Shown: positions 24,720 through 33,216 of the stretch, one piece after another | Layout: the number at the start of each line of letters is the position of its first letter | Position numbering within the stretch: the first letter of the stretch is position 1 | NCBI GenBank assembly: GCA_900770255.1 | Contig: CAAGJN010000018.1 | Coordinates: forward strand, 1 to 55,098 | Direction of reading: 5' to 3' | Source: Clostridia bacterium | Lineage (GTDB): Bacteria > Bacillota > Clostridia > Oscillospirales > Acutalibacteraceae | Length of the DNA: 55,098 bases | The notes under the pieces: model-generated | Seen by the model: the letters and a program-made list of their open reading frames with translations, nothing else | Told to the model about the DNA's origin: nothing | The model's database searches: none | Program-made: the position numbers and the translations under genes

Positions 24720-27296
24720 ATGAACACTCAGAACTTTACTCAAAAATCAATAGAAGCAATCCAAAACGCGCAAAATATAGCGCAGGAGAACGAGAATCAG
24801 AGCCTCGTGCCTGAGCATCTTCTCTATTCCCTCCTCGATCAGGACGGCGGCCTTATCCCTTCGCTGTTCGGAAAAATGGGCGTCGACTGCAACGCTCTGC
24901 TCGCAGAGCTCGACTCCTACATCTCAACCCTGCCGAAGGTATCGGGCGGCGAGATGTACATGTCCTCCGACACCGACCGCATTATAAGAACAGCCGAAAA
25001 GACCGCAAAGAACATGAACGACGAATATGTTTCGGTCGAGCATCTGATGCTCAGCATTTTCGCCGACATGACTCCTCAGATCAGAAAGATCTTTAACGCT
25101 CACGGCGTGACAAAAAACGCCTTTGCCGAGGAGCTCTCCAAGGTCAAAACCGGCTCCGTGACCAGCGACAACCCCGAGGGTACCTATGACGCGCTGTCAA
25201 AATACGGCACGGACCTCGTAAAGCGCGCGCGTGAAAACGAGCTGGACCCCGTTATCGGCCGCGATGCCGAAATCAGAAACGTTATCCGCATACTCTCGAG
25301 AAAAACGAAAAACAACCCCGTGCTCATCGGTGAACCCGGCGTAGGCAAAACAGCTATAGCCGAGGGACTTGCGCAGAGAATAGTCCGCGGCGACGTGCCG
25401 GAGGGGCTCAAAGACAAGACCGTTTTCAGCCTTGACATGGGCGCGCTCATCGCCGGCGCTAAGTACCGCGGCGAGTTTGAGGAGCGTCTAAAGGCTGTGC
25501 TTGAGGAGATCAAAAAATCAGAGGGCAAAATTCTGCTCTTCATCGACGAGCTTCACACGATAGTCGGCGCCGGCAAGACCGAGGGCAGCATGGATGCGGG
25601 CAATCTCTTGAAGCCCATGCTCGCAAGAGGCGAGCTGCACTGCATCGGCGCAACTACTCTTGACGAATACAGAAAGTATATTGAAAAGGACGCGGCGCTT
25701 GAGCGTCGTTTCCAGCCCGTCACGGTAGACGAGCCGACGATCGAGGACACGATTTCCATTCTGCGCGGACTAAAAGAACGCTATGAGGTCTATCACGGCG
25801 TTCGCATCCACGACAGCGCGCTCGTAGCTGCCGCTACCCTCTCAAACAGATATATAACCGACCGTTTTCTCCCCGACAAGGCAATTGACCTCGTGGACGA
25901 GGCATGTGCTTCGATTCGCACAGAGATCGATTCGATGCCCTCTGAGCTCGACGACGTGCGGCGCAAGATCATGCAGCTTGAGATCGAAGAGATGGCGCTG
26001 AAGAAAGAGACCGACAAGCTCTCGAAAGATCGCCTTGAAAAGCTCGGCGCTGAGCTTGCAGAATATAAAGACAAGTTCAACGAGATGAAATCGCGCTGGG
26101 AAGCTGAGAAGCAGAGCGTTGACGAGGTAAAGAAGCTCAAATCCCGCATCGAGCAGACACATGCGGACATCGAGCAGGCACAGCTTCACTACGAATACGA
26201 AAAAGCTGCAAAGCTCAAATATTACGATCTCCCCTCTCTCGAGAAACAGCTTGCAGAAGCTGAAAAGAAGAGCGAGCAGCGCAGCGAAAACACCCTTGTT
26301 CATGACACCGTGACCGAGGAGGAAATCGCCGCTATTGTTGCAAAGTGGACCGGCATCCCGGTCACAAAGCTAATGGAGGGCGAGCGTGAGAAGCTCCTGC
26401 ACCTTGACGAGGTTATCCATCAGCGCGTGGTTGGCCAGGACGAAGCAGTTCAAAAAGTCACTGAAGCTATTCTCCGCTCTCGTGCCGGCATATCCGACCC
26501 CAACAGACCGATCGGCAGTTTTCTGTTCCTCGGCCCCACCGGCGTCGGCAAAACGGAGCTTGCAAAAGCTCTGGCAGACTGCCTGTTTGACGACGAGCAC
26601 AACATGGTGCGTATTGATATGACCGAGTACATGGAGAAATACTCCGTGTCCAGACTCATCGGGGCGCCGCCCGGATATGTCGGCTATGACGAGGGCGGCC
26701 AGCTCACCGAGGCAGTCCGGCGCAAGCCTTACTCGGTCGTGCTGTTTGATGAGATCGAAAAGGCTCATCCTGACGTGTTTAACATCCTGCTGCAGGTACT
26801 TGACGACGGCCGTATAACCGACAGCCAGGGCCGCACAGTGGATTTTAAGAACACAATCATCATAATGACCTCCAATCTCGGAAGCCAATATCTGCTCGAC
26901 GGCATCGATGAGAACGGCAACATCTCGGAAAGTGCGCGTGAAGGCGTAATGAACGAGCTGCGTCACAGCTTCCGTCCCGAGTTCCTCAACCGTCTTGACG
27001 AGACAATATTCTTCCGTCCTCTCACCAAAGAAAACCTCAAGGGCATAATCGACATTATGCTCGACTCGCTCAAAAAGCGCCTTGCGGACCGAAGCCTCGG
27101 CCTTGAAGTTACTGACGCAGCAAAGGAGCTCATCATTGAGCGCGGCTACGACCCGATTTACGGCGCAAGACCTCTCCGCAGATATTTGCAGAGCAGCCTT
27201 GAGACACTTGTCGCGCGCAAGATTCTCTCCGGCGACCTTGACGCAGATTCAGTGATTACAGTCGACGTTGAGAACGGCGAGCTTATCTGCAAATAA
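24720..27296 (+). CDS. clpB: ATP-dependent chaperone ClpB
   Basis: ClpB is the hexameric disaggregase that threads aggregated proteins together with DnaK. The 858-residue protein has the Clp N domain (residues 1-145) and a first AAA+ module with Walker A GEPGVGKT at 204-211. A coiled-coil middle domain (about 400-530, QLEIEEMALKKETD to EKKSEQR) distinguishes ClpB from ClpC/ClpA. The second AAA+ module carries GPTGVGKT, followed by the small C-terminal domain with the arginine-rich YGARPLRRYLQ. No ClpP-binding loop is expected or seen. The ATG has GCAGGTGA before it. Its cotranscription with an RHH gene is unusual compared with CtsR- or HrcA-controlled clpB. Confidence 0.96.
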   Translation: MNTQNFTQKSIEAIQNAQNIAQENENQSLVPEHLLYSLLDQDGGLIPSLFGKMGVDCNALLAELDSYISTLPKVSGGEMYMSSDTDRIIRTAEKTAKNMNDEYVSVEHLMLSIFADMTPQIRKIFNAHGVTKNAFAEELSKVKTGSVTSDNPEGTYDALSKYGTDLVKRARENELDPVIGRDAEIRNVIRILSRKTKNNPVLIGEPGVGKTAIAEGLAQRIVRGDVPEGLKDKTVFSLDMGALIAGAKYRGEFEERLKAVLEEIKKSEGKILLFIDELHTIVGAGKTEGSMDAGNLLKPMLARGELHCIGATTLDEYRKYIEKDAALERRFQPVTVDEPTIEDTISILRGLKERYEVYHGVRIHDSALVAAATLSNRYITDRFLPDKAIDLVDEACASIRTEIDSMPSELDDVRRKIMQLEIEEMALKKETDKLSKDRLEKLGAELAEYKDKFNEMKSRWEAEKQSVDEVKKLKSRIEQTHADIEQAQLHYEYEKAAKLKYYDLPSLEKQLAEAEKKSEQRSENTLVHDTVTEEEIAAIVAKWTGIPVTKLMEGEREKLLHLDEVIHQRVVGQDEAVQKVTEAILRSRAGISDPNRPIGSFLFLGPTGVGKTELAKALADCLFDDEHNMVRIDMTEYMEKYSVSRLIGAPPGYVGYDEGGQLTEAVRRKPYSVVLFDEIEKAHPDVFNILLQVLDDGRITDSQGRTVDFKNTIIIMTSNLGSQYLLDGIDENGNISESAREGVMNELRHSFRPEFLNRLDETIFFRPLTKENLKGIIDIMLDSLKKRLADRSLGLEVTDAAKELIIERGYDPIYGARPLRRYLQSSLETLVARKILSGDLDADSVITVDVENGELICK

Positions 27297-27302
27297 ATTA
27301 AC

Positions 27303-27341
27303 ACAAGGGGCGTCCTGCTAATCGCAGAGCGTCCCTTGTTC
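27303..27341 (+). terminator. Probable clpB terminator
   Basis: 10-bp stem 27303-27312 / 27330-27339 (one G-U pair), 6 bases after the clpB stop. The T tract is short. Confidence 0.6.
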
Positions 27342-27352
27342 TGTAAAAAGGA

Positions 27353-27381
27353 AAGCAGACGGGAAATTTTCCTGTCTGCTT
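27353..27381 (-). terminator. Terminator of the sigma/anti-sigma/LytM unit
   Basis: 11-bp stem (27353-27363 / 27371-27381) followed on the minus strand by a T-rich tail. It stands about 50 bases after the end of the LytM gene. Confidence 0.7.
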
Positions 27382-27429
27382 CCTTCATATAGGAGATAAA
27401 ATGTGGAATTGTCTGAATAACTGTCTGAA

Positions 27430-28080
27430 TTATTTACCGGCGCTGTTCAACGCGCTCCGAACCTGGCCGAGCATATACACGATTGGATCTATCGCCGCAC
27501 CGTCCTTATAAAGCGTTATTGTCAGATGCGGTATATAGCTGTTTTTGACGGCGCCGATCTTGTCTCCGCGCTTGACCGCATCGCCGTTTTTGATCGACGG
27601 ATCAACACCGCTGTATTCGGACACGAAACCGTTTTCGTGCTTTATAGTGATCACAAAATCTTCAGAACCGTTTTTTGATATCTTAACGACCACTCCATCG
27701 GCCGGAGCAACAACATTTGCACCATAGACCGCTCTGACGCTGATGCTTTTACTGCCGTTTGACATGTATTTTTTTAAAATATATGTATATCCGGGAACAG
27801 GCCATATAAAATCTACATCTCCCCAGCCGCGCTTATCAATGCTGCTCACGGAGGTTTCCTGCTCTTTTTTTGTTTCTTTCATCACGTCGCCCTGCAGCAC
27901 ATCTGTCTCAGAGTCAGAAAACTGCGAAGCACATTCGCCGGAGACACCCTCGGCAGCAGACGAAACTATAGCGGATTCTGCAGTACTACGATCCTCTTTA
28001 TTCTTACATCCGAACAGGCTGCAAAACATCGCGGCCGCCAGAACTGCAGAAGTTAAAGCCCTTATATGCCTTGGCATCAT
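27430..28080 (-). CDS. LytM/M23-like lipoprotein with a degenerate metal site
   Basis: A 216-residue lipoprotein: signal peptide with lipobox LFGC (C25). After a Ser/Glu-rich linker comes an M23 (LytM) fold: WPVPG at 93-97, APADGVVVKI, an H148 in IKHENG, and a last strand with H185 in IPHLTITL. In active M23 enzymes the first zinc ligands lie in an HxxxD segment and the last in HxH. Here the HxxxD region reads SKSISVRAVYG and the HxH reads HLT, so three of the usual ligands appear lost. It is probably a non-catalytic binding or signalling LytM protein, as SpoIIQ partly is in Bacillus. It is preceded by an ECF-type promoter and follows the anti-sigma gene. Confidence 0.88.
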   Translation of the reverse strand: MMPRHIRALTSAVLAAAMFCSLFGCKNKEDRSTAESAIVSSAAEGVSGECASQFSDSETDVLQGDVMKETKKEQETSVSSIDKRGWGDVDFIWPVPGYTYILKKYMSNGSKSISVRAVYGANVVAPADGVVVKISKNGSEDFVITIKHENGFVSEYSGVDPSIKNGDAVKRGDKIGAVKNSYIPHLTITLYKDGAAIDPIVYMLGQVRSALNSAGK

Positions 28081-28130
28081 GAAATCCTTTGATAAAACGA
28101 GTTCAAAATTCTGAACACTTCCTATTCGTA

Positions 28131-28160
28131 TATATAGTCTACAAAAATTAAAACGGTTAC
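28131..28160 (-). promoter_or_regulatory. ECF-sigma-type promoter before the LytM lipoprotein gene
   Basis: On the minus strand GTAACCG (28154-28160) and GACTATATA (28131-28139). The spacing from GTAAC to GAC is 16 bases, as in ECF sigma promoters. It is nearly identical in sequence and identical in spacing to the copy at 28975-29004. The start codon is about 50 bases downstream. Confidence 0.75.
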
Positions 28161-28177
28161 ATAAAATCTGATATTTT

Positions 28178-28951
28178 TTATTTTATTGTTTTTGCTATTT
28201 GAACTGCCAGATCATATGCAACCGGAATCGTCAGATTATATGAGATGTTTCCGTCTCTGTAGACAATCAGCGAGGTGCGTTCTTGTTTCATAATATAAAC
28301 AGACATTCCGTTGGCATAAATCTGAGTTATCTTTTTGATATTAAAATAATTTAATCTCTTCTGCCTGAGCGTGCTGTCGGCATGAACCGTCAGCCGGCCG
28401 CTTTTGCCATTATATTCATAACTAACAACAACCGTGAACAAGCCATCGTTGACTTCGTTTTCAACATCCAATATTTTAAAATCCTGCGAAGCAAAGGCTT
28501 CCGGGAAGGTAGCTTTGTCAATGCCGTTCTCGGCAAGTATTTCAGCAAGCTCTGTGCCGAGCAGAGAATATCCGTCTGCTTCGTTATCAGTCTTTGCAAA
28601 ATCTATTGTAACGCAGCCGTCATAAACTTCAACGCTGTTATCGAGCAGATTTGTATCTGTCTTGCCGGCTGAGACCGAAATGACTCCTATCACCAGCATT
28701 ACCGCGGCGACCGCCGCAGCTATCACCCCGCGCAGACCGATCTTTCTGCGCTTGACGGAGGATTTTTCGTTATCTGTACTGCTGCCGCTTTCCGCTTCTC
28801 CGTTGAGAGCGTCAAGGCAATATTCAATAAGCTCTGTATCCATCTCCGACTCATTTTTTTCAAGCTCGGCGTCGAGTATTTTTTCAATCTCACTCGCCGA
28901 AAGAACAGAGCCATTATCACGGATCAGCCTTTTAAATTCACCATTCGTCAT
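28178..28951 (-). CDS. Putative anti-sigma factor (membrane)
   Basis: A 257-residue single-pass membrane protein directly downstream of an ECF sigma gene. The N-terminal cytoplasmic part (about 70 residues) is acidic and helical (NGEFKRLIRDN, ASEIEKILDAELEKNESEM), as expected for a sigma-binding domain, although no zinc HxxxCxxC motif is present. One transmembrane helix lies at about residues 72-95, followed by an extracytoplasmic domain of about 160 residues. The start at 28951 (MTNGEF) has GGAGGTG 11 bases upstream; an ATG at 28969 would overlap it. An ECF-type promoter lies just upstream. Family membership is not recognised, so the role is inferred from context and topology. Confidence 0.78.
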   Translation of the reverse strand: MTNGEFKRLIRDNGSVLSASEIEKILDAELEKNESEMDTELIEYCLDALNGEAESGSSTDNEKSSVKRRKIGLRGVIAAAVAAVMLVIGVISVSAGKTDTNLLDNSVEVYDGCVTIDFAKTDNEADGYSLLGTELAEILAENGIDKATFPEAFASQDFKILDVENEVNDGLFTVVVSYEYNGKSGRLTVHADSTLRQKRLNYFNIKKITQIYANGMSVYIMKQERTSLIVYRDGNISYNLTIPVAYDLAVQIAKTIK

Positions 28952-28974
28952 AGCAGTAAACACCTCCATTCGAT

Positions 28975-29004
28975 TATATAGTCTTTGAAAAATAAAACGG
29001 TTAC
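28975..29004 (-). promoter_or_regulatory. ECF-sigma-type promoter before the anti-sigma gene
   Basis: On the minus strand GTAACCG (28998-29004) and GACTATATA (28975-28983), GTAAC-N16-GAC. Around it the bases TGTAACCGTTTT match the copy upstream of the LytM gene. The predicted transcript starts only about 15-20 bases before the ATG, with GGAGGTG at its 5' end. Confidence 0.75.
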
Positions 29005-29030
29005 ACGAAATTTATAAAAATTTCTATAGG

Positions 29031-29579
29031 TTATAGGTTGCGATCTTTGAGCTCCGCTTTTACATAGCCCCTTATCTTTCCTCTTGCACGGAAAAGCATC
29101 TGCTTGACATTTGACTCCGAAAGGCCATACTTTAAGGCAAGCGACTTTACCTTTAAGCCGCCGTGGTAATAATCCTCCAAAATGCTGCATTCAAGATCGG
29201 AAAGCTTTGACATAACGTTTTTCTTCATCTTATCGAGATCTTCATCCGTCACACTCTCAAGATCGTAATTATCCTCTACATGAGGCTCCGGAACTCCGCT
29301 GTCAAATGAGATTATGCGCTCAGACTCGCGGCTGTGAGTCTTATAGAGATCCTTTATCTTATTGGAGGCAACAACAGTCAACCAAGCCCTGGGGCGCTCT
29401 ATCTCGACGCCGGGCAGCATACTCTCGAGCAGATCATAAAAAACCTCCTGCACGCAATCATCCACGGCGTCGGGCATGCTGCTGAGCTTATATTTGCAGA
29501 GCTTGCGGATATACGGCTCATGCTCCAGCCATAGTTCCTCACATCGCTTTTGCACCGTATTTTCTGCTTTCGTGACCAA
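29031..29579 (-). CDS. RNA polymerase sigma factor, ECF type
   Basis: A 182-residue sigma-70 family factor with regions 2 and 4 only. Region 2 includes DAVDDCVQEVFYDLLE, PRAWLTVVASNKIKDLYK and the -10-recognising helix. After an acidic linker comes region 4 with LSDLECSILEDYY and the helix-turn-helix ALKYGLSESNVKQMLFRARGK. The start is probably TTG at 29579 (VTKAEN), because GGAGGTGG lies 7 bases upstream; an ATG at 29600 would contain that ribosome binding site. It is followed by the putative anti-sigma gene. Its own promoter looks SigA-like rather than ECF-like. Confidence 0.93.
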   Translation of the reverse strand: MVTKAENTVQKRCEELWLEHEPYIRKLCKYKLSSMPDAVDDCVQEVFYDLLESMLPGVEIERPRAWLTVVASNKIKDLYKTHSRESERIISFDSGVPEPHVEDNYDLESVTDEDLDKMKKNVMSKLSDLECSILEDYYHGGLKVKSLALKYGLSESNVKQMLFRARGKIRGYVKAELKDRNL

Positions 29580-29613
29580 ATTACCACCTCCTTGTGACAT
29601 TTTTCATTATTTG

Positions 29614-29641
29614 ATTGTATCACTACGAATATATTTTTCAA
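29614..29641 (-). promoter_or_regulatory. SigA-type promoter for the sigma factor gene
   Basis: On the minus strand TTGAAA (29636-29641), a 16-base spacer and TACAAT (29614-29619), about 35 bases before the TTG start. There is no GTAACC motif here, unlike the two downstream promoters. Confidence 0.6.
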
Positions 29642-29684
29642 TTATCTTCTCGAAAAATAGGCATTAAATTGTCAACTTTAGATA

Positions 29685-29720
29685 ACAAAAAGCCGCTGTC
29701 CGTATATTTGGACAGCGGCT
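29685..29720 (-). terminator. Terminator of the GH3/hydrolase unit
   Basis: Perfect 11-bp stem AGCCGCTGTCC (29691-29701) / GGACAGCGGCT (29710-29720) followed by TTTTTG on the minus strand, about 20 bases after the hydrolase stop. Confidence 0.9.
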
Positions 29721-29738
29721 CAGAAATTTAGCCTGCAA

Positions 29739-31322
29739 TCAGACTATCTGCTCCAAGGGGAGTTTGTTTTTGATGATTGCGCCGACAGCCTTGAAAAGCT
29801 TCACAAGCGCTTCAAAAAACGTCATGTTCCAACGCTGCGTCGTATCCATATTCTCCTGGGTCATCGGAGATAACTCCTTAGTTTCATCATCATAGACCAA
29901 ATACTGCGGATACTGCGGATCGTCAAAAACCGTCATCTCGCCGTGGCTGTTAATGATCGCAGCTATAAGGTGATCCACACTTTTCGGGAAAACCTTATGC
30001 TTTATATTTTTGATTATCCAAGTACGCTCGGGGACAACGCAGGTGGAAGCATCAACCTGCAGATCGGGAGAGATATACTTATAAGTACCTTTGAGCTTGG
30101 CTTTGAACAGATAGACCTTGCTGAAAGTCTCATCAACCTTTGCGGTTGTAGCGCCTATCGTGCTCTCTTTGAGAGTAACAACGCCGTCGGATATTTCGTC
30201 GCTCTCGTACGTCACAGGAACGGTCTGATAGCCGTATTTCGAAATGAACGCCCACTTGATACCATTCTTTTCCTGCCTCTTTATGGTCTCCGGAAGCTTC
30301 TGCTGGACGTTGTAGTGATAGTTGTCAATCTTAGCAACAAATTCAGACCACTCGTCCATATCCGCGCCATAAAATACAGTTTCCTTTGCCTTCTGATAGT
30401 CCTCTTCGCCGACCATACTCCAATAGGCCGGGAAGCTTCCGTAGGTCTCGCGCAGAATACGCGGATTTATGTTGAGGTAGATTTCAGGATAAACATTATT
30501 GACTGCGGCGGCAGCAAGATCAAGGCCGTAGGTCTTATTTGCCAATGCCACAAACGCGCATATTAGATCGTTGATATTGGGATCCTCAGACAGCTCAATA
30601 TCATTGACATATCTGTTAATAGCGTCGGCATTGAGCCAGAGATCGCCACTAAACGGTTTCCCGCATGTTATAGCACCGCTCTGAGCTCCGCAATATACGA
30701 CGCAGGTCTCGACATACTCGCCGTCATACATAGTCATGTATGCGCTGGTTATTGAAGCGCCGAGGCATCTGCCGACGAGCGCAACCTTGTCGCTGCCGGT
30801 AACATATCTGACATCTTCAATATATTTACGCAGCTTAACAGCCGTCTCCATGGGATCAATGCGCCAGTCGTATTTAAAAGTATAAGCCATTAGCTCGCCG
30901 CTGCCGTCCTTATACTTGTTCTTGAGCGTCTCGCGCGACCATGTCCACTTCGTACCGCTGGGAGTATAGGGCTCACCCTGCGGATTGAGTTTAATATCCT
31001 TGAATAGCGGAACCATTATATCATAAAGCGCATCGCAAAAGTCATCCCACTTCTGGGTAATGACAGCCTTGACGAAAACCGGGAGATACTTTTTGACCAT
31101 CTCTTCTATATATCCATCTGGGATCTCGAGGGGATATATCTTTCTCTCCTGCGGAGTGTTCGGGTACTCATAGAGCGTGCTGCCCTGACCCTCGACATAG
31201 ACAACCGGGGTCGTACACTTCGCCTTTTCCGCATAAGCGGTACTCAAAACAGGAGTAACGATTAAAAGAACAAACATTACCGACAAGATCACAGAAAGAA
31301 TCTTTTTTCCGGTCTTTTTCAT
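29739..31322 (-). CDS. Secreted LCAT-like alpha/beta hydrolase with a cysteine nucleophile elbow
   Basis: A 527-residue exported protein (signal peptide, residues 1-32, LLIVTPVLSTAYA). The beginning of the mature part, TTPVVYVEGQGSTLYE, matches the oxyanion segment of lecithin:cholesterol acyltransferase/PGAP1-like alpha/beta hydrolases. WTWSRETLKNKYK and FKYDWRIDP also fit LCAT. The nucleophile elbow, normally GHSMGG, reads VGRCLGAS: codon TGC at 30765-30767 places C186 where serine is expected. A GxCxG box with Cys nucleophile is known in PHA synthases. Acyl transfer rather than hydrolysis is therefore possible, or the enzyme may be inactive as a lipase. The start at 31322 (MKKTGKK) follows AAGGATAAC. 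It lies 58 bases after the GH3 gene and is cotranscribed with it. Confidence 0.85.
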   Translation of the reverse strand: MKKTGKKILSVILSVMFVLLIVTPVLSTAYAEKAKCTTPVVYVEGQGSTLYEYPNTPQERKIYPLEIPDGYIEEMVKKYLPVFVKAVITQKWDDFCDALYDIMVPLFKDIKLNPQGEPYTPSGTKWTWSRETLKNKYKDGSGELMAYTFKYDWRIDPMETAVKLRKYIEDVRYVTGSDKVALVGRCLGASITSAYMTMYDGEYVETCVVYCGAQSGAITCGKPFSGDLWLNADAINRYVNDIELSEDPNINDLICAFVALANKTYGLDLAAAAVNNVYPEIYLNINPRILRETYGSFPAYWSMVGEEDYQKAKETVFYGADMDEWSEFVAKIDNYHYNVQQKLPETIKRQEKNGIKWAFISKYGYQTVPVTYESDEISDGVVTLKESTIGATTAKVDETFSKVYLFKAKLKGTYKYISPDLQVDASTCVVPERTWIIKNIKHKVFPKSVDHLIAAIINSHGEMTVFDDPQYPQYLVYDDETKELSPMTQENMDTTQRWNMTFFEALVKLFKAVGAIIKNKLPLEQIV

Positions 31323-31380
31323 CTTTGTTATCCTTCTTTCATTTTTATTATCAATGCAGCGTCGCCGCTGCCGCCCCCAC

Positions 31381-33108
31381 TTATTTAGCTTTGATAACGT
31401 GTTCGCCGGGAGTTGCGATATGAGAGAAGAAGAACTCACGTCTCTCATCACTGTTCACTACCGTAACAGGCTTTATTTGGTTTAGAACAACTCCCTTGCT
31501 GCGAAGCATCTCTCTGTAATCCCAATAAGTGTCTTTTTTAAGGAACAACACCTCTGGCCTGTTTATCATGCCCCAGCGTCTGTACTTGAAATATTTTTCA
31601 TTGACAGACTTGAGCTTTTCATCGAGAACATCAATGAACTTCTGCCTCTCCTCCTCGCTGATATCCTCTTTATCCTTGACCTCAGCAAGCATACAGTAAC
31701 GCGGCGGAACTGTAGAATAATCGTAGCTGTAGCTATGACCGACAAATTCAACGCCCATGGCTGCCGCAGTTTCCTTAGCGGCCCAATCGACCATCTGCGT
31801 AGTCGTCTTTTCGTTTGCGAGGTTCATGCTCAGGCCGAGTCTGTAGAGAAACTCGATCCTCGGAGTGTTATTATACATTCCCGTGACCTTGACAACATCC
31901 CCCATGCGGTATCTGTAAAGTCCGGAGAAATTTGAAACAATCAGTTCATAAGTCTTGCCGACCTCAAGCTCGTTTATAAGCAGAGGCCTCGCGGAGCTGT
32001 CGACTTCCTCATCGCCCTCATTGATCGGCAGAAACTCGAAGAAGATAAAATTCGGAAGCAATACGCCGTCATTGACATTGAGCTCGGTCGCCATAGCGAA
32101 GAAACCCTCTGCTGCGGCATAACCCATATTATGTATCGGGATGTCCGGTCCGATATGCTTCCTGAGCTTCTCAAGATAAACGGCGAGCGTAGAGCCTACC
32201 ATGCCGTAAGCCCAGGTGAGCTTCGGCCAAATTCTCGGAGCAATCGGGTCGTCAAAACCCTTGCTGAACTCCTTGCGAAGGAACTCAGCGCGCTTGGGAT
32301 TGGGCTTGAAACGTTTTGAGTAGCTCTTTCGCAGCTCCGGGGTTATCTTTATATTGGGATTGATTATGCCCTTCTCGATATCGTCGCAGAGCATCTCCCA
32401 ATTTTCTTCAAGATAATCGAACATAGTTGTCAACAGCGTGATAACCATTGAACCGAGATAGCTGACGCGCTCATTCTCAAGCGCAAAGCGAAGCTGAAGA
32501 TATGATGTATCAAGCAGCTCCTCATGCTCGGGATAGAGCAGGGAGACCGGAGAGGTGCTGAAGAACGGGGTTATGGCCTTGAGATAGGTAAGCGGTATCT
32601 GGCCTGCGCCGTTGCACTGTTTGCCGTCCTCAAGCTTATGACCCGTGAGCACAAGCACAAGAGGACCAATGGAGGCAGGCATTCTCTTCCCCTGATTCTT
32701 CTTTATCCAATGTGCCGCGGTCGCAACCGAAGCGGAAAAGCCGATGCACTGCATGGTCCACAGATCCTTCGCGGATTTCGGAAGAATCTTCGGCTTGCCG
32801 AGACTTCCGGATGAGGAACAATAGCGGATATTACGGCCGGTAAACATGAGATTTTTTTCCCTGTTGTGTATCATCCGGTCAACATACGGCTCGTAGTCTG
32901 CATAGGTGCTCAGCGGAACCTTGTCCTGATACTCCCTGATGCTGTGAATATCCTTAAAATTATACTTTTTGCCGTATTCGCAGTTTTGGTTGCGGCGAAG
33001 TATCTTTTTAAGTACAGTTTCCTGTGCTTTCACAGGGATTTTAGTGAAATGATCCTCCTCTATCAGAGAAACATCGCCAAGTAAAATTCCCAGATCCGAA
33101 AAAGGCAT
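31381..33108 (-). CDS. GH3-family acyl-adenylating (amido synthetase-like) protein
   Basis: A 575-residue cytoplasmic protein of the GH3 (auxin-responsive) family, part of the ANL adenylate-forming superfamily. Plant members adenylate an acyl acid and join it to an amino acid. Visible motifs are the ATP loop S98-S-S-G-S-L-G-K-P-K107, the family GYAAAEGFFA segment (equivalent to the YxxSE motif), and YRYRMGDVVKVTG, which contains the AMP-ribose-binding aspartate. Bacterial substrates are not established. AGGAGG precedes the ATG and a consensus promoter is upstream. It is cotranscribed with a secreted LCAT-like protein, suggesting a pathway that makes or attaches an acyl conjugate; this is inference. 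Confidence 0.92.
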   Translation of the reverse strand: MPFSDLGILLGDVSLIEEDHFTKIPVKAQETVLKKILRRNQNCEYGKKYNFKDIHSIREYQDKVPLSTYADYEPYVDRMIHNREKNLMFTGRNIRYCSSSGSLGKPKILPKSAKDLWTMQCIGFSASVATAAHWIKKNQGKRMPASIGPLVLVLTGHKLEDGKQCNGAGQIPLTYLKAITPFFSTSPVSLLYPEHEELLDTSYLQLRFALENERVSYLGSMVITLLTTMFDYLEENWEMLCDDIEKGIINPNIKITPELRKSYSKRFKPNPKRAEFLRKEFSKGFDDPIAPRIWPKLTWAYGMVGSTLAVYLEKLRKHIGPDIPIHNMGYAAAEGFFAMATELNVNDGVLLPNFIFFEFLPINEGDEEVDSSARPLLINELEVGKTYELIVSNFSGLYRYRMGDVVKVTGMYNNTPRIEFLYRLGLSMNLANEKTTTQMVDWAAKETAAAMGVEFVGHSYSYDYSTVPPRYCMLAEVKDKEDISEEERQKFIDVLDEKLKSVNEKYFKYRRWGMINRPEVLFLKKDTYWDYREMLRSKGVVLNQIKPVTVVNSDERREFFFSHIATPGEHVIKAK

Positions 33109-33187
33109 AGTACAAATCCTCCTATTTTTATCTCCATATTAATTTCCAAAGTAATTTTGCTTCTATTTTCTTTGTAAAATTAACATA

Positions 33188-33216
33188 ATTGTAACATATT
33201 GTACAAATACTGTCAA
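33188..33216 (-). promoter_or_regulatory. Consensus SigA promoter for the GH3/hydrolase unit
   Basis: On the minus strand TTGACA (33211-33216), a 17-base spacer and TACAAT (33188-33193), about 80 bases before the GH3 ATG. Confidence 0.85.
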
